64,000 nt of DNA from Rufibacter psychrotolerans (GTDB taxonomy: Bacteria > Bacteroidota > Bacteroidia > Cytophagales > Hymenobacteraceae): positions 522,211-586,210 of the forward strand of contig NZ_JAFFJV010000001.1 in NCBI RefSeq assembly GCF_016924645.1. Reading direction: 5' to 3'. The position numbers were made by a program, and so were the translations under genes. Under the pieces are notes generated by a model. It made no database searches. It saw only the letters and a program-made list of their open reading frames with translations, and had not been told where the DNA came from. This document shows, in pieces, positions 8,458-17,659 of the stretch (the first letter of the stretch is position 1; every line of letters begins with the position of its first letter).

Positions 8458-9858
8458 TTACAGCGCCACCGGTTTCATCTTAGGCACCAGGCTCTTCATC
8501 ACGCTCCAGGCAATGAGGTAAGCAAGGGCGCAGAAGGCGAACATGATGGTGTAGCCCGTTTCCACGTTGCCCAGTTTCTCGTAGTGGTCAAACAGGTAGC
8601 CGCCCACCTTGGTCACCACCACGCCGCCAATACCGCCGGCCATGCCGCCAATACCGGTCACCGAGGCCACCGATTTTTTAGGGAACATGTCTGAAACGGT
8701 GGTGAAGATGTTGGCTGACCAGGCCTGGTGGGCCGAAGCGCCAACCCCGATCAGGATAACCGGGAACCAGTAGCTGATGTCGCCCAGGGGCTGCGCGGCC
8801 AACACCACCAGCGGGAAGAGCGCAATCACCAGCATGGCGCGCATGCGGCCCTCATAAGGGTTATAGCCTTTGTTGATGAAGTACATGGGGAACCAGCCGC
8901 CGCCAATACTGCCCACCATGGTCATGCTGTAGAGCACGGCCAACGGAAGCATCACCTGCGTGCCGGTGAGGCCGTACTGAGCCTTGAGGTAAGCGGGCAA
9001 CCAGAAGAGGAAGAACCACCACACCCCGTCGGTCAGGAATTTCCCGAACGCGAAGGCCCAGGTCTGTTTAAAGCCCAGCAGTTTGAACCAGGAAACCTTT
9101 TCGGCCGAGGCCGGGGAATCCGGCTCCAGCACCGGCTCGCTGTCGCTGCTGATGTAATCGCGCTCGGCGGCGCTTAATTTTTTCTGACGGTCTGGGGTCT
9201 CGTAGTAATAGAACCAGAACACCAGCCACAGGAAACCAATGGCCCCAATGATGAAGAAGGTGTACTCCCAGCCCAGGTGCGAGGCAATCCACGGCACAGT
9301 GACAGGGGCCAGAATGGCACCCACGTTGGAGCCGGAGTTGAAGATACCCGTGGCCAGCGAGCGCTCCTTTTTAGGGAAGTACTCGGCCGTGGCCTTGATG
9401 GCCGCCGGGAAGTTACCAGACTCACCGAAACCCAGAAAAGCGCGGGCCACCATAAAACCCAGCACCGACACCGGTACGGCGGCAAACCCCAGGGTAGTAG
9501 CCAGCGGACTCACGGCACGGCCCAGCGGCTCGGCGTACGCGTGCAGGATGGCCGCCAGCGACCAGATGATCAGGGCCCAGGCGTAGCCCCACTTGGTGCC
9601 CAACCGGTCAATGATGCGGCCGGCGAAGAGCATGGAGATGGCGTAGGTAAACTGGAAAACCGCCGCAATGTTGGCGTAGTCGGTGTTAGACCAGCCAAAT
9701 TTCTCGGCCAGCATGGGCTGCAGCAGACTCAGTACCTGGCGGTCCAGGTAATTGACCGTGGTGGCGAAAAAGAGCAGGCCACAGATGGTCCACCGGTAAC
9801 CGCCAATCTTTTCTTGGCTGAGCATAGGCCTTGGGTTTGTTTGTTTTGTTTGGGTCAT
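8458..9858 (-). CDS. exuT: MFS hexuronate transporter
   Basis: Inner-membrane proton symporter of the anion:cation symporter branch of the major facilitator superfamily, expected to import galacturonate or glucuronate. The 466 residues contain about 12 hydrophobic segments. Family signatures include FFATTVNYLDRQVLSLLQP in TM1, AGRIIDRLGTKWGY in the loop after TM2, and GFGESGNFPAAIKATAEYFP in TM4. It is the last gene of the galacturonate operon, 15 bp after eda, directly before a terminator. Substrate assignment combines family resemblance and operon context; ExuT is therefore a likely rather than proven name. Confidence 0.88.
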   Translation of the reverse strand: MTQTKQTNPRPMLSQEKIGGYRWTICGLLFFATTVNYLDRQVLSLLQPMLAEKFGWSNTDYANIAAVFQFTYAISMLFAGRIIDRLGTKWGYAWALIIWSLAAILHAYAEPLGRAVSPLATTLGFAAVPVSVLGFMVARAFLGFGESGNFPAAIKATAEYFPKKERSLATGIFNSGSNVGAILAPVTVPWIASHLGWEYTFFIIGAIGFLWLVFWFYYYETPDRQKKLSAAERDYISSDSEPVLEPDSPASAEKVSWFKLLGFKQTWAFAFGKFLTDGVWWFFLFWLPAYLKAQYGLTGTQVMLPLAVLYSMTMVGSIGGGWFPMYFINKGYNPYEGRMRAMLVIALFPLVVLAAQPLGDISYWFPVILIGVGASAHQAWSANIFTTVSDMFPKKSVASVTGIGGMAGGIGGVVVTKVGGYLFDHYEKLGNVETGYTIMFAFCALAYLIAWSVMKSLVPKMKPVAL

Positions 9859-9873
9859 AGGGGCACGGTTAAA

Positions 9874-10533
9874 TTATTGTTTACATGTCTGGGCTAAGTG
9901 CAATGCGCGGGTCGTGAGGTCCTGTAATTGACTGAACTGGCGGTTGGCCAGGATTTCTTTGCTGATGAGTTTGCTGCCCATGCCCACGGCACAGACGCCC
10001 GACTTGAACCAGGTGCGGAAGTTCTCTTCTTCCAGCTCCACGCCCCCGGTGGGGATGAACAACTGCCCCGGGAACAGCTCCTTGATGGAAGCCACAAACG
10101 CCGGGCCTACAATGTTGGCCGGGAAGATCTTGATCAAAGCGGCCTGCGCCTGCTGCGCCACATGGATCTCTGTGGGCGTGAAGCACCCCGGAATCCAGAG
10201 CAGACCGGCCTCGTGCACCAGGTTGCCTACCTGCGGGTCCACAATGGGGGCCACCACGTAATCGGCGCCGGCCTGGAGGAAAGCCTCGGCCTGATGCACG
10301 GTTTTAATGGTCCCGATGCCCAGGTGCAGGTCCTGGTACGTTTTCAGCTCGTTTTTCAGAAACGTGAAGTTTTCCAGCGCGGCAGCCCCGCGGTTGGTGT
10401 ACTCCAAGGTTCTCACGCCGGCCTGGTACAGGGCTTTCACCACCTCCAGGCTCAGCTGAGGGTCTTCGTGGAAAAACAGGGGCAATAACCCTTGGTCCAG
10501 GATGGCCTGCAGGGCCGTTTCTTTAGTTGGCAT
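9874..10533 (-). CDS. eda: KDPG aldolase
   Basis: Splits 2-keto-3-deoxy-6-phosphogluconate into pyruvate and glyceraldehyde-3-phosphate, the last step of the galacturonate pathway. The Schiff-base lysine lies in the IKIFPA motif, followed by the GGV phosphate-binding loop (PTGGVELE) and GMGSKL. I chose the ATG at 10533 (MPTKETALQ), giving 219 residues; a longer frame from 10554 adds seven residues that look unlike the family. The chosen start overlaps the kdgK stop by 11 bp, indicating translational coupling. Identification is strong. Confidence 0.92.
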   Translation of the reverse strand: MPTKETALQAILDQGLLPLFFHEDPQLSLEVVKALYQAGVRTLEYTNRGAAALENFTFLKNELKTYQDLHLGIGTIKTVHQAEAFLQAGADYVVAPIVDPQVGNLVHEAGLLWIPGCFTPTEIHVAQQAQAALIKIFPANIVGPAFVASIKELFPGQLFIPTGGVELEEENFRTWFKSGVCAVGMGSKLISKEILANRQFSQLQDLTTRALHLAQTCKQ

Positions 10534-11551
10534 AGGCTTGGATGGTTTCCTCAATCTCGGCTACCGTGCTGGTGGTAGCGTCGCTTTCAATGAATAATTT
10601 CTTAAAGGCCGCAGCCGTGGCAAACTCCAGCGTTTCTTTGGGCGAGCGCTGGTGGTAGAAGCCGTAAATGAGCCCGGCCATGAAGCAGTCGCCGCTGCCC
10701 ACTTTGTCCAGGATTTGGTCTACCACGTACTCCTGCGACACGTGCAGTTCGCCCTGGGTGTAGAGCGTGGTGAAGTAGCGGATGCCCTTCGGGCCGTGGT
10801 CAAAGCGGAAGGTGTTTGCTACGATCCTGCATTTGGGGAATTCCTTCAAAATAGCCTCTGAGGTTAAGGTGGCGTGCTGCAGGAGTTTCTCTTTCTCAAT
10901 GTCCTGCACCAGTTCTTCCTGCAGCGGCATGCCCAGCATTTTGTTGGCGGCCCACACGTTGCCCATGATCAGGTCACAGGAAGCGGCCAGGGCTGGCATG
11001 ACCTCCACCGGGTCTTTGCCGTACTTCCACAGCTTGGCGCGGTAGTTCAGGTCCAGCGATACGAAGATGCTGCGGTCCTGGGCGGCTTGCAGCGCCTCGG
11101 CGCAGACCTCGGCGACGTTCTGGTTGATGGCCGGGCAAATGGCGCTGAAATGGAACCAGCTCACACCTTCAAACACCTGGTCCCAGTTGATGGCACTGGT
11201 TTTCAGGTCGGCGTACGCCGAGCCCGCGCGGTCATAGATCACGCCGGCGTTTTTGAGGTCTTTTCCCTTGGGCAGGTAATAAAGGCCCACGCGGTCGCCC
11301 TGCAGCACCACCGGACTGGTATCAATCTGGCGCTCCTGCATGTAACCCATCAGCTGCTCAGCGATAAAATTCTGGGGCAGCGCGGTAAGGTAGGCCGAGG
11401 GAACGCCCCACAGCGCCAGGGCTGTGGCCACGTTCAGTTCGGCACCGCCTACGTAGAACGGCAGCTTGTTTTCCTGCAACCACTGGCCGTCGCCATCGGG
11501 GCAGATTCTCAGGAGCAGTTCTCCAAATGATAAGACTTTGCCTGCAGCCAT
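10523..11551 (-). CDS. kdgK: 2-keto-3-deoxygluconate kinase (PfkB family)
   Basis: Phosphorylates 2-keto-3-deoxygluconate to KDPG with ATP. The 342-residue product has the ribokinase-fold N-terminus (FGELLLRICPDG) with the substrate-binding YVGGAELNVATALALWG, and the C-terminal PfkB signature DKVGSGDCFMAGLIYGF, whose Asp is the catalytic base. It starts 3 bp after uxaC and overlaps eda, so the three genes are translated as a block. Context makes the substrate assignment firm. Confidence 0.92.
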   Translation of the reverse strand: MAAGKVLSFGELLLRICPDGDGQWLQENKLPFYVGGAELNVATALALWGVPSAYLTALPQNFIAEQLMGYMQERQIDTSPVVLQGDRVGLYYLPKGKDLKNAGVIYDRAGSAYADLKTSAINWDQVFEGVSWFHFSAICPAINQNVAEVCAEALQAAQDRSIFVSLDLNYRAKLWKYGKDPVEVMPALAASCDLIMGNVWAANKMLGMPLQEELVQDIEKEKLLQHATLTSEAILKEFPKCRIVANTFRFDHGPKGIRYFTTLYTQGELHVSQEYVVDQILDKVGSGDCFMAGLIYGFYHQRSPKETLEFATAAAFKKLFIESDATTSTVAEIEETIQAYAN

Positions 11552-11554
11552 GGC

Positions 11555-12952
11555 TTAGAAGTTGAAGTAATTTTTGGCGTTGTGGTAGCAGATGTTCTCC
11601 ACCATCTGACCTAACCATTCCATCTCTGAGGCCGGCAGTTCGCCGTTCTCCACGTCGTTGCCCAGCATGTTGCAGAGAATTCTTCTGAAGTACTCGTGGC
11701 GTGGGTAGGAGAGGAAGCTGCGCGAGTCGGTGAGCATGCCCACGAAGCGGCTCAGCAAGCCCATGTTGGACAGGGCGTTCATCTGCTCTTCCATACCTTG
11801 CTTCTGATCCAGGAACCACCAGGCAGATCCGTACTGGATTTTGCCCGGTGTGCTGCCGTCGTTGAAGTTCCCAATCATGGTGGCGTACAGCTCGTTCTGG
11901 CTCGGGTTTAGGTTATACAAAATAGTCTTGGCTAATTGGTTGGAGTTGTCCAGCTTGTCCATGAACTTGGCCAACGGACGGGCTACGTCAAAATCCCCGA
12001 TGGAATCGAAGCCGGTATCTGGGCCCAGTTCACGCATCATGCGGGTGTTGTTGTTGCGCAAGGCGCCCAGGTGGAATTGTTGGGTCCAGCCCTTGGCGTG
12101 GTCCATCAGAGCCAGTTCCACCAGCATGGCTGATTTGAATTTCAGGACCTCTTCTTTGGTCAAAGGCTGTTTTTGCAGCGCTTTTTCAAAAATGGAGGCA
12201 ATCTCCTGGTCGGTGTATTCCTCGGCGTACATGGTTTCCAGGCCGTGGTCAGACAAACGTCCGCCCTGGGCGTGGAAGAAGTCGTGGCGCTGCTGCAGGG
12301 CGTCCAGCAAATTGCGGTAGCTGCTGATGGAAACACCCGAGGCGGCCTCCAGTTTCTGCAGGTACGCCAGATAGCCGCCGTCTTCAATGGCCATGGCCTT
12401 GTCCGGACGGAAGGTTGGCAACACCTTAATGCCGAAATCATCAGCGGCTATTTTCTGGTGGTGCTCCAGGCTGTCAATCGGGTCATCGGTGGTGCAGATG
12501 GTCACCACGTTCATTTTCTTCAGGATGCCACGCACACTGAATTCATTGGACTGCAGCATCTCGGTGGCCCTGTCATAGATCTCGCGGGCTGACTCCGGCT
12601 TCAGGACTTTCTCAATCCCGAAGGGGCGCTTCAGCTCCATGTGGGTCCAGTGGTACAGCGGGTTACGCATGGTGTACGGCACGGTCTGGGCCCATTTCTC
12701 AAACTTGGCGTAATCATCGGCGTCACCGGTGCAGAAACGCTCGGGAATGCCGTTGGTACGCATGGCGCGCCACTTGTAATGGTCGCCCTCTAACCAGATC
12801 TGGGTCAGGTTCTTGAATTTTCTATCGTTGGCAATGTCCTCCGGATTCAGGTGACAGTGGTAGTCAATGATGGGCATGTGCTTGGCATGCTCATGGTACA
12901 AGGCCTGGGCTGTCTTGGTCTGGAGAAGGAAGTTGTCGTCTAAAAAGGACAT
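11555..12952 (-). CDS. uxaC: Uronate isomerase
   Basis: Isomerises D-galacturonate to D-tagaturonate and D-glucuronate to D-fructuronate. The amidohydrolase-fold protein shows the N-terminal FLLQTKTAQALYHEHAK and the metal-site motif IIDYHCHLNPEDI, plus RTNGIPERFCTGDA, all typical of UxaC. I place the start at 12952 (MSFLDDNF), which fits the usual start of the family and gives 465 residues; an in-frame ATG at 12979 adds nine residues. The gene follows uxaB after a gap that holds a hairpin and a 36-bp palindrome, so expression relative to uxaB may be reduced. Confidence 0.94.
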   Translation of the reverse strand: MSFLDDNFLLQTKTAQALYHEHAKHMPIIDYHCHLNPEDIANDRKFKNLTQIWLEGDHYKWRAMRTNGIPERFCTGDADDYAKFEKWAQTVPYTMRNPLYHWTHMELKRPFGIEKVLKPESAREIYDRATEMLQSNEFSVRGILKKMNVVTICTTDDPIDSLEHHQKIAADDFGIKVLPTFRPDKAMAIEDGGYLAYLQKLEAASGVSISSYRNLLDALQQRHDFFHAQGGRLSDHGLETMYAEEYTDQEIASIFEKALQKQPLTKEEVLKFKSAMLVELALMDHAKGWTQQFHLGALRNNNTRMMRELGPDTGFDSIGDFDVARPLAKFMDKLDNSNQLAKTILYNLNPSQNELYATMIGNFNDGSTPGKIQYGSAWWFLDQKQGMEEQMNALSNMGLLSRFVGMLTDSRSFLSYPRHEYFRRILCNMLGNDVENGELPASEMEWLGQMVENICYHNAKNYFNF

Positions 12953-13017
12953 GTACTTGGCGTAGTTAGATGAAAACAAACCGGGAAAGCCTCCAATGCT
13001 GGCGGGCCAGGGCGGCG

Positions 13018-13053
13018 GTTTTCCGGGTATTTTGGTGAAAATAGGTCAAAAAC
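13018..13053. repeat. 36-bp intergenic palindrome, copy 6
   Basis: Starts GTTTTCCGGGTATTTT and ends GGTCAAAAAC; 11 of 16 arm bases pair. It lies in the uxaB-uxaC gap and overlaps the terminator-like hairpin at 13048-13085 by 6 bp. Confidence 0.75.
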
Positions 13054-13085
13054 AGACAGCTTCTGCCAAGATGCTGCCTGTTTTT
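13048..13085 (-). terminator. Terminator-like hairpin between uxaB and uxaC
   Basis: Arms AAAAACAGACAGC and GCTGCCTGTTTTT pair with one mismatch around a 12-nt loop and give a T run on both strands. It lies 26 bp beyond the uxaB stop and inside an otherwise continuous pathway operon, so it may act as a partial terminator or attenuator. Confidence 0.75.
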
Positions 13086-13111
13086 AGAACAAAAGGGAAG
13101 GAACGGTAGGG

Positions 13112-14536
13112 TTAAACGGCTTTTACCGCCTCCTGCTGTTGCAGCAGGCCTAGCTCCTGAACTACGGTTTGCGCCAGGCCTTCTACCTGGGTAAGGTCGG
13201 TGCCCCAGAACTCCTGGTTGGCCAACACGGCCTGCACCGTTTCTTCGGGAGAATCTTTCTGCCAGGCGGCCTGGAAGAACTCCAGCACCTCGGGGGTGTC
13301 GTTCAGCGGAATCTGCTCGCCGTTGTACTCACCTTTGTAGAACAGGATCAGGGCGGCCAGCGCATGCAGCAACCGTTGCGGCACCTGGCCTTTGCGTTTC
13401 TGGTACTCCAGTACCGACGGCAGCACGCGCACCTTGTATTTAGACACGGAGTTGAGCGCGATGGATTGCAGCTCGTGGCGGATGAACGGATTCTGGAAAC
13501 GCTCGATCACGTCGTTGGCGAACTGGTTCAGCTCCTCGGCGGAAAGGTCCAGCGTGGGGATGATTTCCTCAAAAATGGCTTCCTTGATGAACTGACCGGC
13601 TTTCTCGTCTTCCACGGCTTCGCGCACGGTGCGCAGGCCTTGCAAGTAGGCCACCGGTACCAGCGCCGTGTGGGCGCCGTTGAGGATGCGCACTTTGCGG
13701 GTTCTGTATGGGGTAAGATCGTCCACGAATTTCACCTGCAGGCCCGCCTGCCCGGTGGGGAAGGCCTGGGCCACCGATTCCGGCGCCTCGATCACCCACA
13801 GGTGGAACGGCTCGGCCTTCACCACCAGGTTGTCTTCAAAGCCCAGTTCCTGCTGAATCTCTTTGATGGTGTCTTTGGGGAAGCCCGGCACAATGCGGTC
13901 TACCAGCGTGTTGCAGAAAATAGTATCGTTCTGGATCCAGGCGGTGAACTCGGTGGGCAGGTTCCAGTGCTGCGCGAACTGCAGCACGGTGGCGCGCAGG
14001 TTCTCGCCGTTTTTCTCAATCAGTTCGCACGGAATAATGGTGAGGGCTTTGTCTTTGGCTCCCGCAAAATGCGTGAAGCGGCGGTACAGCAAGGCCGTTA
14101 ATTTGCCCGGGAACGAGCTGGGCGTGGTGTCAAAGTTCACGTCGGCGGCCTCAAAGCAGATGCCGGCCTCAGTGGTGTTGGAGATGATGAACTCCAGGTC
14201 TGGGTTCTCGCCCAACCTTAGGTACTCCTGGTAGTCGGCGTACGGGCTGTGGGAGGTGCCCACGCAGGTAATCAGCCGTTTCTCCTGCACCGTCTGCCCG
14301 TCCTGAATGCCTTCCAGCACCACGTGGTACAAGCCGTCTTGCTGGTTGAGCAGTTGGTAGATGCCCTTGTCCAAGGGCTGCACAATCTCAACCGCCCCGT
14401 TGAAGTCGGTCTTCTCGTTCAGGATATCAATGATCCAGTCCACAAACCCGCGAAGGAAGTTTCCCTCGCCAAACTGTACTACTTTGGTGGGCCTGGTTTG
14501 GGCAATGTTGGCGGTGGTTCTGTTCAGGTGCTGCAT
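13112..14536 (-). CDS. uxaB: Tagaturonate reductase (altronate oxidoreductase)
   Basis: Reduces D-tagaturonate to D-altronate with NADH. The 474-residue protein begins with the mannitol-dehydrogenase-type Rossmann region (VVQFGEGNFLRGFVDWIID) and has the C-terminal domain with VRILNGAHTALVPVAYLQGLRTVREAV, in which the K-x4-N-x2-H pattern of polyol dehydrogenases (KVRILNGAH) is the catalytic centre. Length matches UxaB. It lies between lacI and uxaC on the minus strand, inside the uronate operon. Confidence 0.93.
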   Translation of the reverse strand: MQHLNRTTANIAQTRPTKVVQFGEGNFLRGFVDWIIDILNEKTDFNGAVEIVQPLDKGIYQLLNQQDGLYHVVLEGIQDGQTVQEKRLITCVGTSHSPYADYQEYLRLGENPDLEFIISNTTEAGICFEAADVNFDTTPSSFPGKLTALLYRRFTHFAGAKDKALTIIPCELIEKNGENLRATVLQFAQHWNLPTEFTAWIQNDTIFCNTLVDRIVPGFPKDTIKEIQQELGFEDNLVVKAEPFHLWVIEAPESVAQAFPTGQAGLQVKFVDDLTPYRTRKVRILNGAHTALVPVAYLQGLRTVREAVEDEKAGQFIKEAIFEEIIPTLDLSAEELNQFANDVIERFQNPFIRHELQSIALNSVSKYKVRVLPSVLEYQKRKGQVPQRLLHALAALILFYKGEYNGEQIPLNDTPEVLEFFQAAWQKDSPEETVQAVLANQEFWGTDLTQVEGLAQTVVQELGLLQQQEAVKAV

Positions 14537-14653
14537 AAGCTTTCTACATTAGGTTGGGAGCCGGGCACGGGGCCTGGGGCTCAATTAGTCAATGGGAAAA
14601 AGGAAAAGCGCCTGGGGCTTTCCCTGGGGTGGGTTGGGGCAGGGTGCCTTTCC

Positions 14654-14689
14654 GTTTTGGGCCTGTTTTAAGCAAAACCGGCCCAAAAC
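14654..14689. repeat. 36-bp intergenic palindrome, copy 7
   Basis: Nearly perfect: left arm GTTTTGGGCCTGTTTT, centre AAGC, right arm pairing at 15 of 16 positions. It starts 6 bp beyond the lacI stop codon in the minus direction. Confidence 0.88.
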
Positions 14690-14695
14690 AACCCG

Positions 14696-15754
14696 TTATT
14701 TTTTAGGCGGGGCGTTCCGTAGCGTGGAGCCCCTGATGATGAGTTCTGGCTTGAGGACCGTTTTCTGCGGCACCAGTTTCTTGTCGGCGCTGGCTTTGAA
14801 GTGTTCAAAGAAGAGCTCGGCGGTGATGCGGCCCATGGTCAAGCTGAACTGGTCCACGGTGGTGAGGGCCGGGTCTGAGAACGAGGTGAACGGCTCGTTT
14901 CCGAAGCCGGCCACGGCAATCTCGTGCGGCACCTTAATGCCGTTTTCCTTGAGTACCTGCAGGGCTCCCATGGCGCCATAGTCCGAGGCCGAGAACACGG
15001 CGTCGGGCCTTTCGGCCAGGCCCAGCAGCTGCTCCATGCTGGCGCGGCCGTCTTCCAGTTGCAGGTTGCTCTTGATGACCAGTTCCTCTGAGAAGGGCAC
15101 CTCGTAGTCGCGCAGGGCGTCCATGTAGCCGCGCAGACGCTCCTTGAACACGCTCACCTTCTTGGGGCTGGTGAAGTGGGCAATGCGGCGGCAACCCTGT
15201 TGGATGAGGTGCTCCACCACCTTGTAGGCGCCCAGGTAGTCATCAATCACTACCTGGCTTACCTCCAGGGCGTCGGTGGTACGGTCAAACAAAACCAGCG
15301 GAATGCCTTTTTCCTGCGGGCGCTTGTAGTGGTCAAAGTTCTCGGTGTTCTTGCCAATAGAGGCGATGATGCCGTCCACGCGGGCGCTCAGCAGCGCGTC
15401 TATGGTCTGCACCTCTTTCTCGTAGTTGTCATAGGACTGACAGATGATCACCTTGTAGTGCAGCTTGTTGGCGATTTCCTCAATGCCGCGCACCACCGAG
15501 GCGAAGAAGGCCCGGTCGGCGGTGGGTACAATGATGCCAATGATGTAGCTTTTGCCGTTGCGGAGGGCGGCGGCAATGTTGTTTGGCTGGTAGTTCAGCT
15601 GCTTGGCGGCTTTGAGGACCGCCTTTTTGGTCACCTCGCTGATCCGGGGGTTGTCGTTCAGGGCCCGGGACACCGTGGAGGCGGTGATGTTGAGCTTCTC
15701 TGCAATGTGGTGAATGGTCACCTTTGGTTTACTGCCCATCTTGTTGCTCGCCAT
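14696..15754 (-). CDS. LacI-family transcriptional regulator of the pectin/uronate genes
   Basis: Homodimeric (or tetrameric) DNA-binding regulator, cytoplasmic. Residues 11-60 form the LacI helix-turn-helix and hinge (VTIHHIAEKLNITASTVSRA, then NYQPNNIAAALRNGKS), followed by a periplasmic-binding-protein-like effector domain (IIGIIVPTADRAFFASVVRG). Total 352 residues, normal for the family. It is embedded in the galacturonate operon between kduD and uxaB, and LacI-type palindromes with core GCAATCG-TTGC occur upstream of kduI, both susC genes, a pectate lyase, an esterase and uxaA in this window. Autoregulation and control of these genes is inferred; the effector is probably a uronate or KDG-type intermediate, but nothing in the sequence decides it. 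Confidence 0.92.
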   Translation of the reverse strand: MASNKMGSKPKVTIHHIAEKLNITASTVSRALNDNPRISEVTKKAVLKAAKQLNYQPNNIAAALRNGKSYIIGIIVPTADRAFFASVVRGIEEIANKLHYKVIICQSYDNYEKEVQTIDALLSARVDGIIASIGKNTENFDHYKRPQEKGIPLVLFDRTTDALEVSQVVIDDYLGAYKVVEHLIQQGCRRIAHFTSPKKVSVFKERLRGYMDALRDYEVPFSEELVIKSNLQLEDGRASMEQLLGLAERPDAVFSASDYGAMGALQVLKENGIKVPHEIAVAGFGNEPFTSFSDPALTTVDQFSLTMGRITAELFFEHFKASADKKLVPQKTVLKPELIIRGSTLRNAPPKK

Positions 15755-15798
15755 ATAGGTACGATCAAATAGTCAATTCCGTCTTTTCTAACGGGCGC

Positions 15799-16587
15799 CT
15801 AGCGCTCGTTGCTGGGTTTGCCAATGGTGGCCAGGATGCCGCCGTCTACGTACAGGATCTGCCCGTTCACGAAGTCGCTGGCGCGGCTGGCCAGGAAAAT
15901 AGTGGCGCCGCCCAGATCCTCGGGGTCGCCCCAGCGCCCGGCCGGGGTGCGGTGCACGATAAAGTCATTGAAGGGGTGGCCGTCTACCCTAATGGGCGCG
16001 GTCTGGTCGGTGGCGAAGTAGCCGGGGCCAATGCCGTTCACCTGCACGTTGTAGCGGGCCCACTCGGTGGCCAGGTTCTTGGTGAGCATTTTCAGGCCGC
16101 CTTTGGCCGCCGCGTACGCGGTAACCGTGTCGCGGCCCAACTCGCTCATCATGGAGCAGATGTTGATGATCTTGCCCGCCCGGCGTTCCACCATGTACTT
16201 GCCCACCGTCTTGGACATGATGAACGGACCGGTAAGGTCCACGTCTAGCACTTTCCTAAAGTCGGCCACGTCCATCTCCAGGGCAGGTACCCGCTGGATC
16301 ATGCCGGCGTTGTTCACCAGAATGTGGATGGGGCCTACCTCTTGCTCAATGCGCGCGATGTTCTCCTGGGCTAGTTCCTCGTTAGTGACGTCAAAGAGAT
16401 AGCCTTTCACGTCCAGGCCCTGCTGGCGGTACTGCTCCAGGGCAAGTTCCATTTTCTGGGGGGTGTTGCCGTTTACCACCAGGGTGGCGCCCGCTTTGCC
16501 CAGGGCCGTGGCCATGGCCATGCCCAGTCCGTGGGTGGCACCGGTTACCAGGGCTACTTTGCCCGTTAAATCAAATAAATGGGTCAT
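15799..16587 (-). CDS. kduD: SDR oxidoreductase, 2-deoxy-D-gluconate 3-dehydrogenase type
   Basis: Reduces 3-deoxy-D-glycero-2,5-hexodiulosonate (DK-II) to 2-keto-3-deoxygluconate with NAD(P)H, the step after KduI in unsaturated uronate breakdown. It is a classical short-chain dehydrogenase of 262 residues: cofactor motif TGATHGLGMA near residue 16, NNAGM near 90, and catalytic YAAAKGG near 154 with the upstream Ser in NICSMMSELG. It starts 6 bp after the kduI stop. SDR identity is certain; KduD rather than gluconate 5-dehydrogenase is chosen from the kduI partner. Confidence 0.88.
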   Translation of the reverse strand: MTHLFDLTGKVALVTGATHGLGMAMATALGKAGATLVVNGNTPQKMELALEQYRQQGLDVKGYLFDVTNEELAQENIARIEQEVGPIHILVNNAGMIQRVPALEMDVADFRKVLDVDLTGPFIMSKTVGKYMVERRAGKIINICSMMSELGRDTVTAYAAAKGGLKMLTKNLATEWARYNVQVNGIGPGYFATDQTAPIRVDGHPFNDFIVHRTPAGRWGDPEDLGGATIFLASRASDFVNGQILYVDGGILATIGKPSNER

Positions 16588-16593
16588 AAACGG

Positions 16594-17433
16594 CTATTTC
16601 AGGTCAGTGGTGGCTACTTTGTCCATGTCGTTGTAATCCAGGTTTTCGCCGGCCATGCCCCAGATAAAGGTGTAATTGGAGGTTCCGGCGCCGGAGTGGA
16701 TGGACCACGGCGGGGATATGATGGCCTGGCGGTTCTTCACCCACAGGTGGCGGGTTTCGTCGGGCTCGCCCATGAAGTGGCACACGGCCTGGTCTTCGGG
16801 CAACTCAAAATAGAAGTAGGCCTCCATGCGGCGGTCGTGGGTGTGGGCCGGCATGGTGTTCCAGACGCTGCCTGGCTTCAGTTCGGTCACGCCCATCTGC
16901 AGTTGGCAGGTTTCCACCACCGAGTTGATCAACACCTTTCTGATGGTGCGGTGGTTGGCGGTTTCCAGCGAGCCCAGTTCCACGGTCTCGGCCTCGGCCA
17001 GGCGCACCTGCTTGGTAGGGTAGGCGTGGTGGGCAGGGGCTGAGTTGAAGTAGAAGTAGGCCGGGCCGTTGGCCGCCGGGTGAAACACCACTTCCTTTAC
17101 GCCCTTGCCAATGTAGAGTGCTTCCTTAGGAGCCAGCACATACTGTTCTCCCTCCACGGTCACGGCCGCTTCCTGCCCCACGTTGATGATCCCTATTTCC
17201 CGGCGGTCCAGGAAGTAGTCTGAGCGCAGGGTAGGGAAGGTCTCCAACGCCACCGGCCCGTTCACCGGGTGCACGCCGCCCACAATGAGCCTGTCATACA
17301 AGGTGTAGACCAGCTCAATGGCATCGGGCTGAAACAGCTCCTCAATGAGGAAGTGCTCCCGCAGTTTCTGGGTTCCGTACCCTTTGAAATCCTGGGGGTG
17401 AATGGCGTGGCGGGTGGTATGGTGTAGGGGCAT
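16594..17433 (-). CDS. kduI: 5-dehydro-4-deoxy-D-glucuronate isomerase
   Basis: Isomerises 5-keto-4-deoxyuronate, released from unsaturated galacturonate, to DK-II. The cupin-fold product shows TLRSDYFLDRREIGIINVG at the N-terminal domain and VWNTMPAHTHDRRMEAYFYF, which carries the zinc ligands His, His and Glu. I place the start at 17433 (MPLHHTTRHAIHP), giving 279 residues as in other KduI; a longer frame from 17466 would read through the operator. First gene of the operon, with a Bacteroidota -7 box (TAAATTTG) and a LacI-type operator between promoter and start codon. Confidence 0.94.
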   Translation of the reverse strand: MPLHHTTRHAIHPQDFKGYGTQKLREHFLIEELFQPDAIELVYTLYDRLIVGGVHPVNGPVALETFPTLRSDYFLDRREIGIINVGQEAAVTVEGEQYVLAPKEALYIGKGVKEVVFHPAANGPAYFYFNSAPAHHAYPTKQVRLAEAETVELGSLETANHRTIRKVLINSVVETCQLQMGVTELKPGSVWNTMPAHTHDRRMEAYFYFELPEDQAVCHFMGEPDETRHLWVKNRQAIISPPWSIHSGAGTSNYTFIWGMAGENLDYNDMDKVATTDLK

Positions 17434-17450
17434 AGGGTTGATAAGTTGAT

Positions 17451-17465
17451 GTAATCGTTTGCGCA
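17451..17465. promoter_or_regulatory. LacI-type operator upstream of kduI
   Basis: Reads GTAATCGTTTGCGCA; the core GTAATC-GTTTGC matches 10 of 12 positions of GCAATCGATTGC. It lies 18 bp upstream of the kduI start and just downstream of the -7 box at 17471-17478, a position suited to repression. Confidence 0.7.
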
Positions 17466-17470
17466 AATTA

Positions 17471-17478
17471 CAAATTTA
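17471..17478 (-). promoter_or_regulatory. -7 promoter box of the kduI operon
   Basis: On the minus strand it reads TAAATTTG, an exact match to the Bacteroidota -7 consensus TAnnTTTG. No convincing TTTG was found 20 nt upstream. Confidence 0.5.
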
Positions 17479-17627
17479 TCAATAAGTTGGGTGAGGTTGC
17501 CCCAGAAAAATCTTTTGGATGATGCAAAGAGCAAGTGTAAATATGCTGCATGCCTAATATAAAAATGTTAACCCAAGCGGGGTAAAGGGGTGGTTTTTAT
17601 AAAACTCTTAAAAAATGCGGGTTAAAT

Positions 17628-17659
17628 TTTGGCATTCATGGTAATTAATAGTAAATATG
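17628..17659 (+). promoter_or_regulatory. Bacteroidota-type promoter of susC1
   Basis: TTTG at 17628-17631, a 20-nt spacer, then TAAATATG at 17652-17659, seven of eight matches to TAnnTTTG. The -7 box overlaps the LacI-type operator by its last base. Confidence 0.6.
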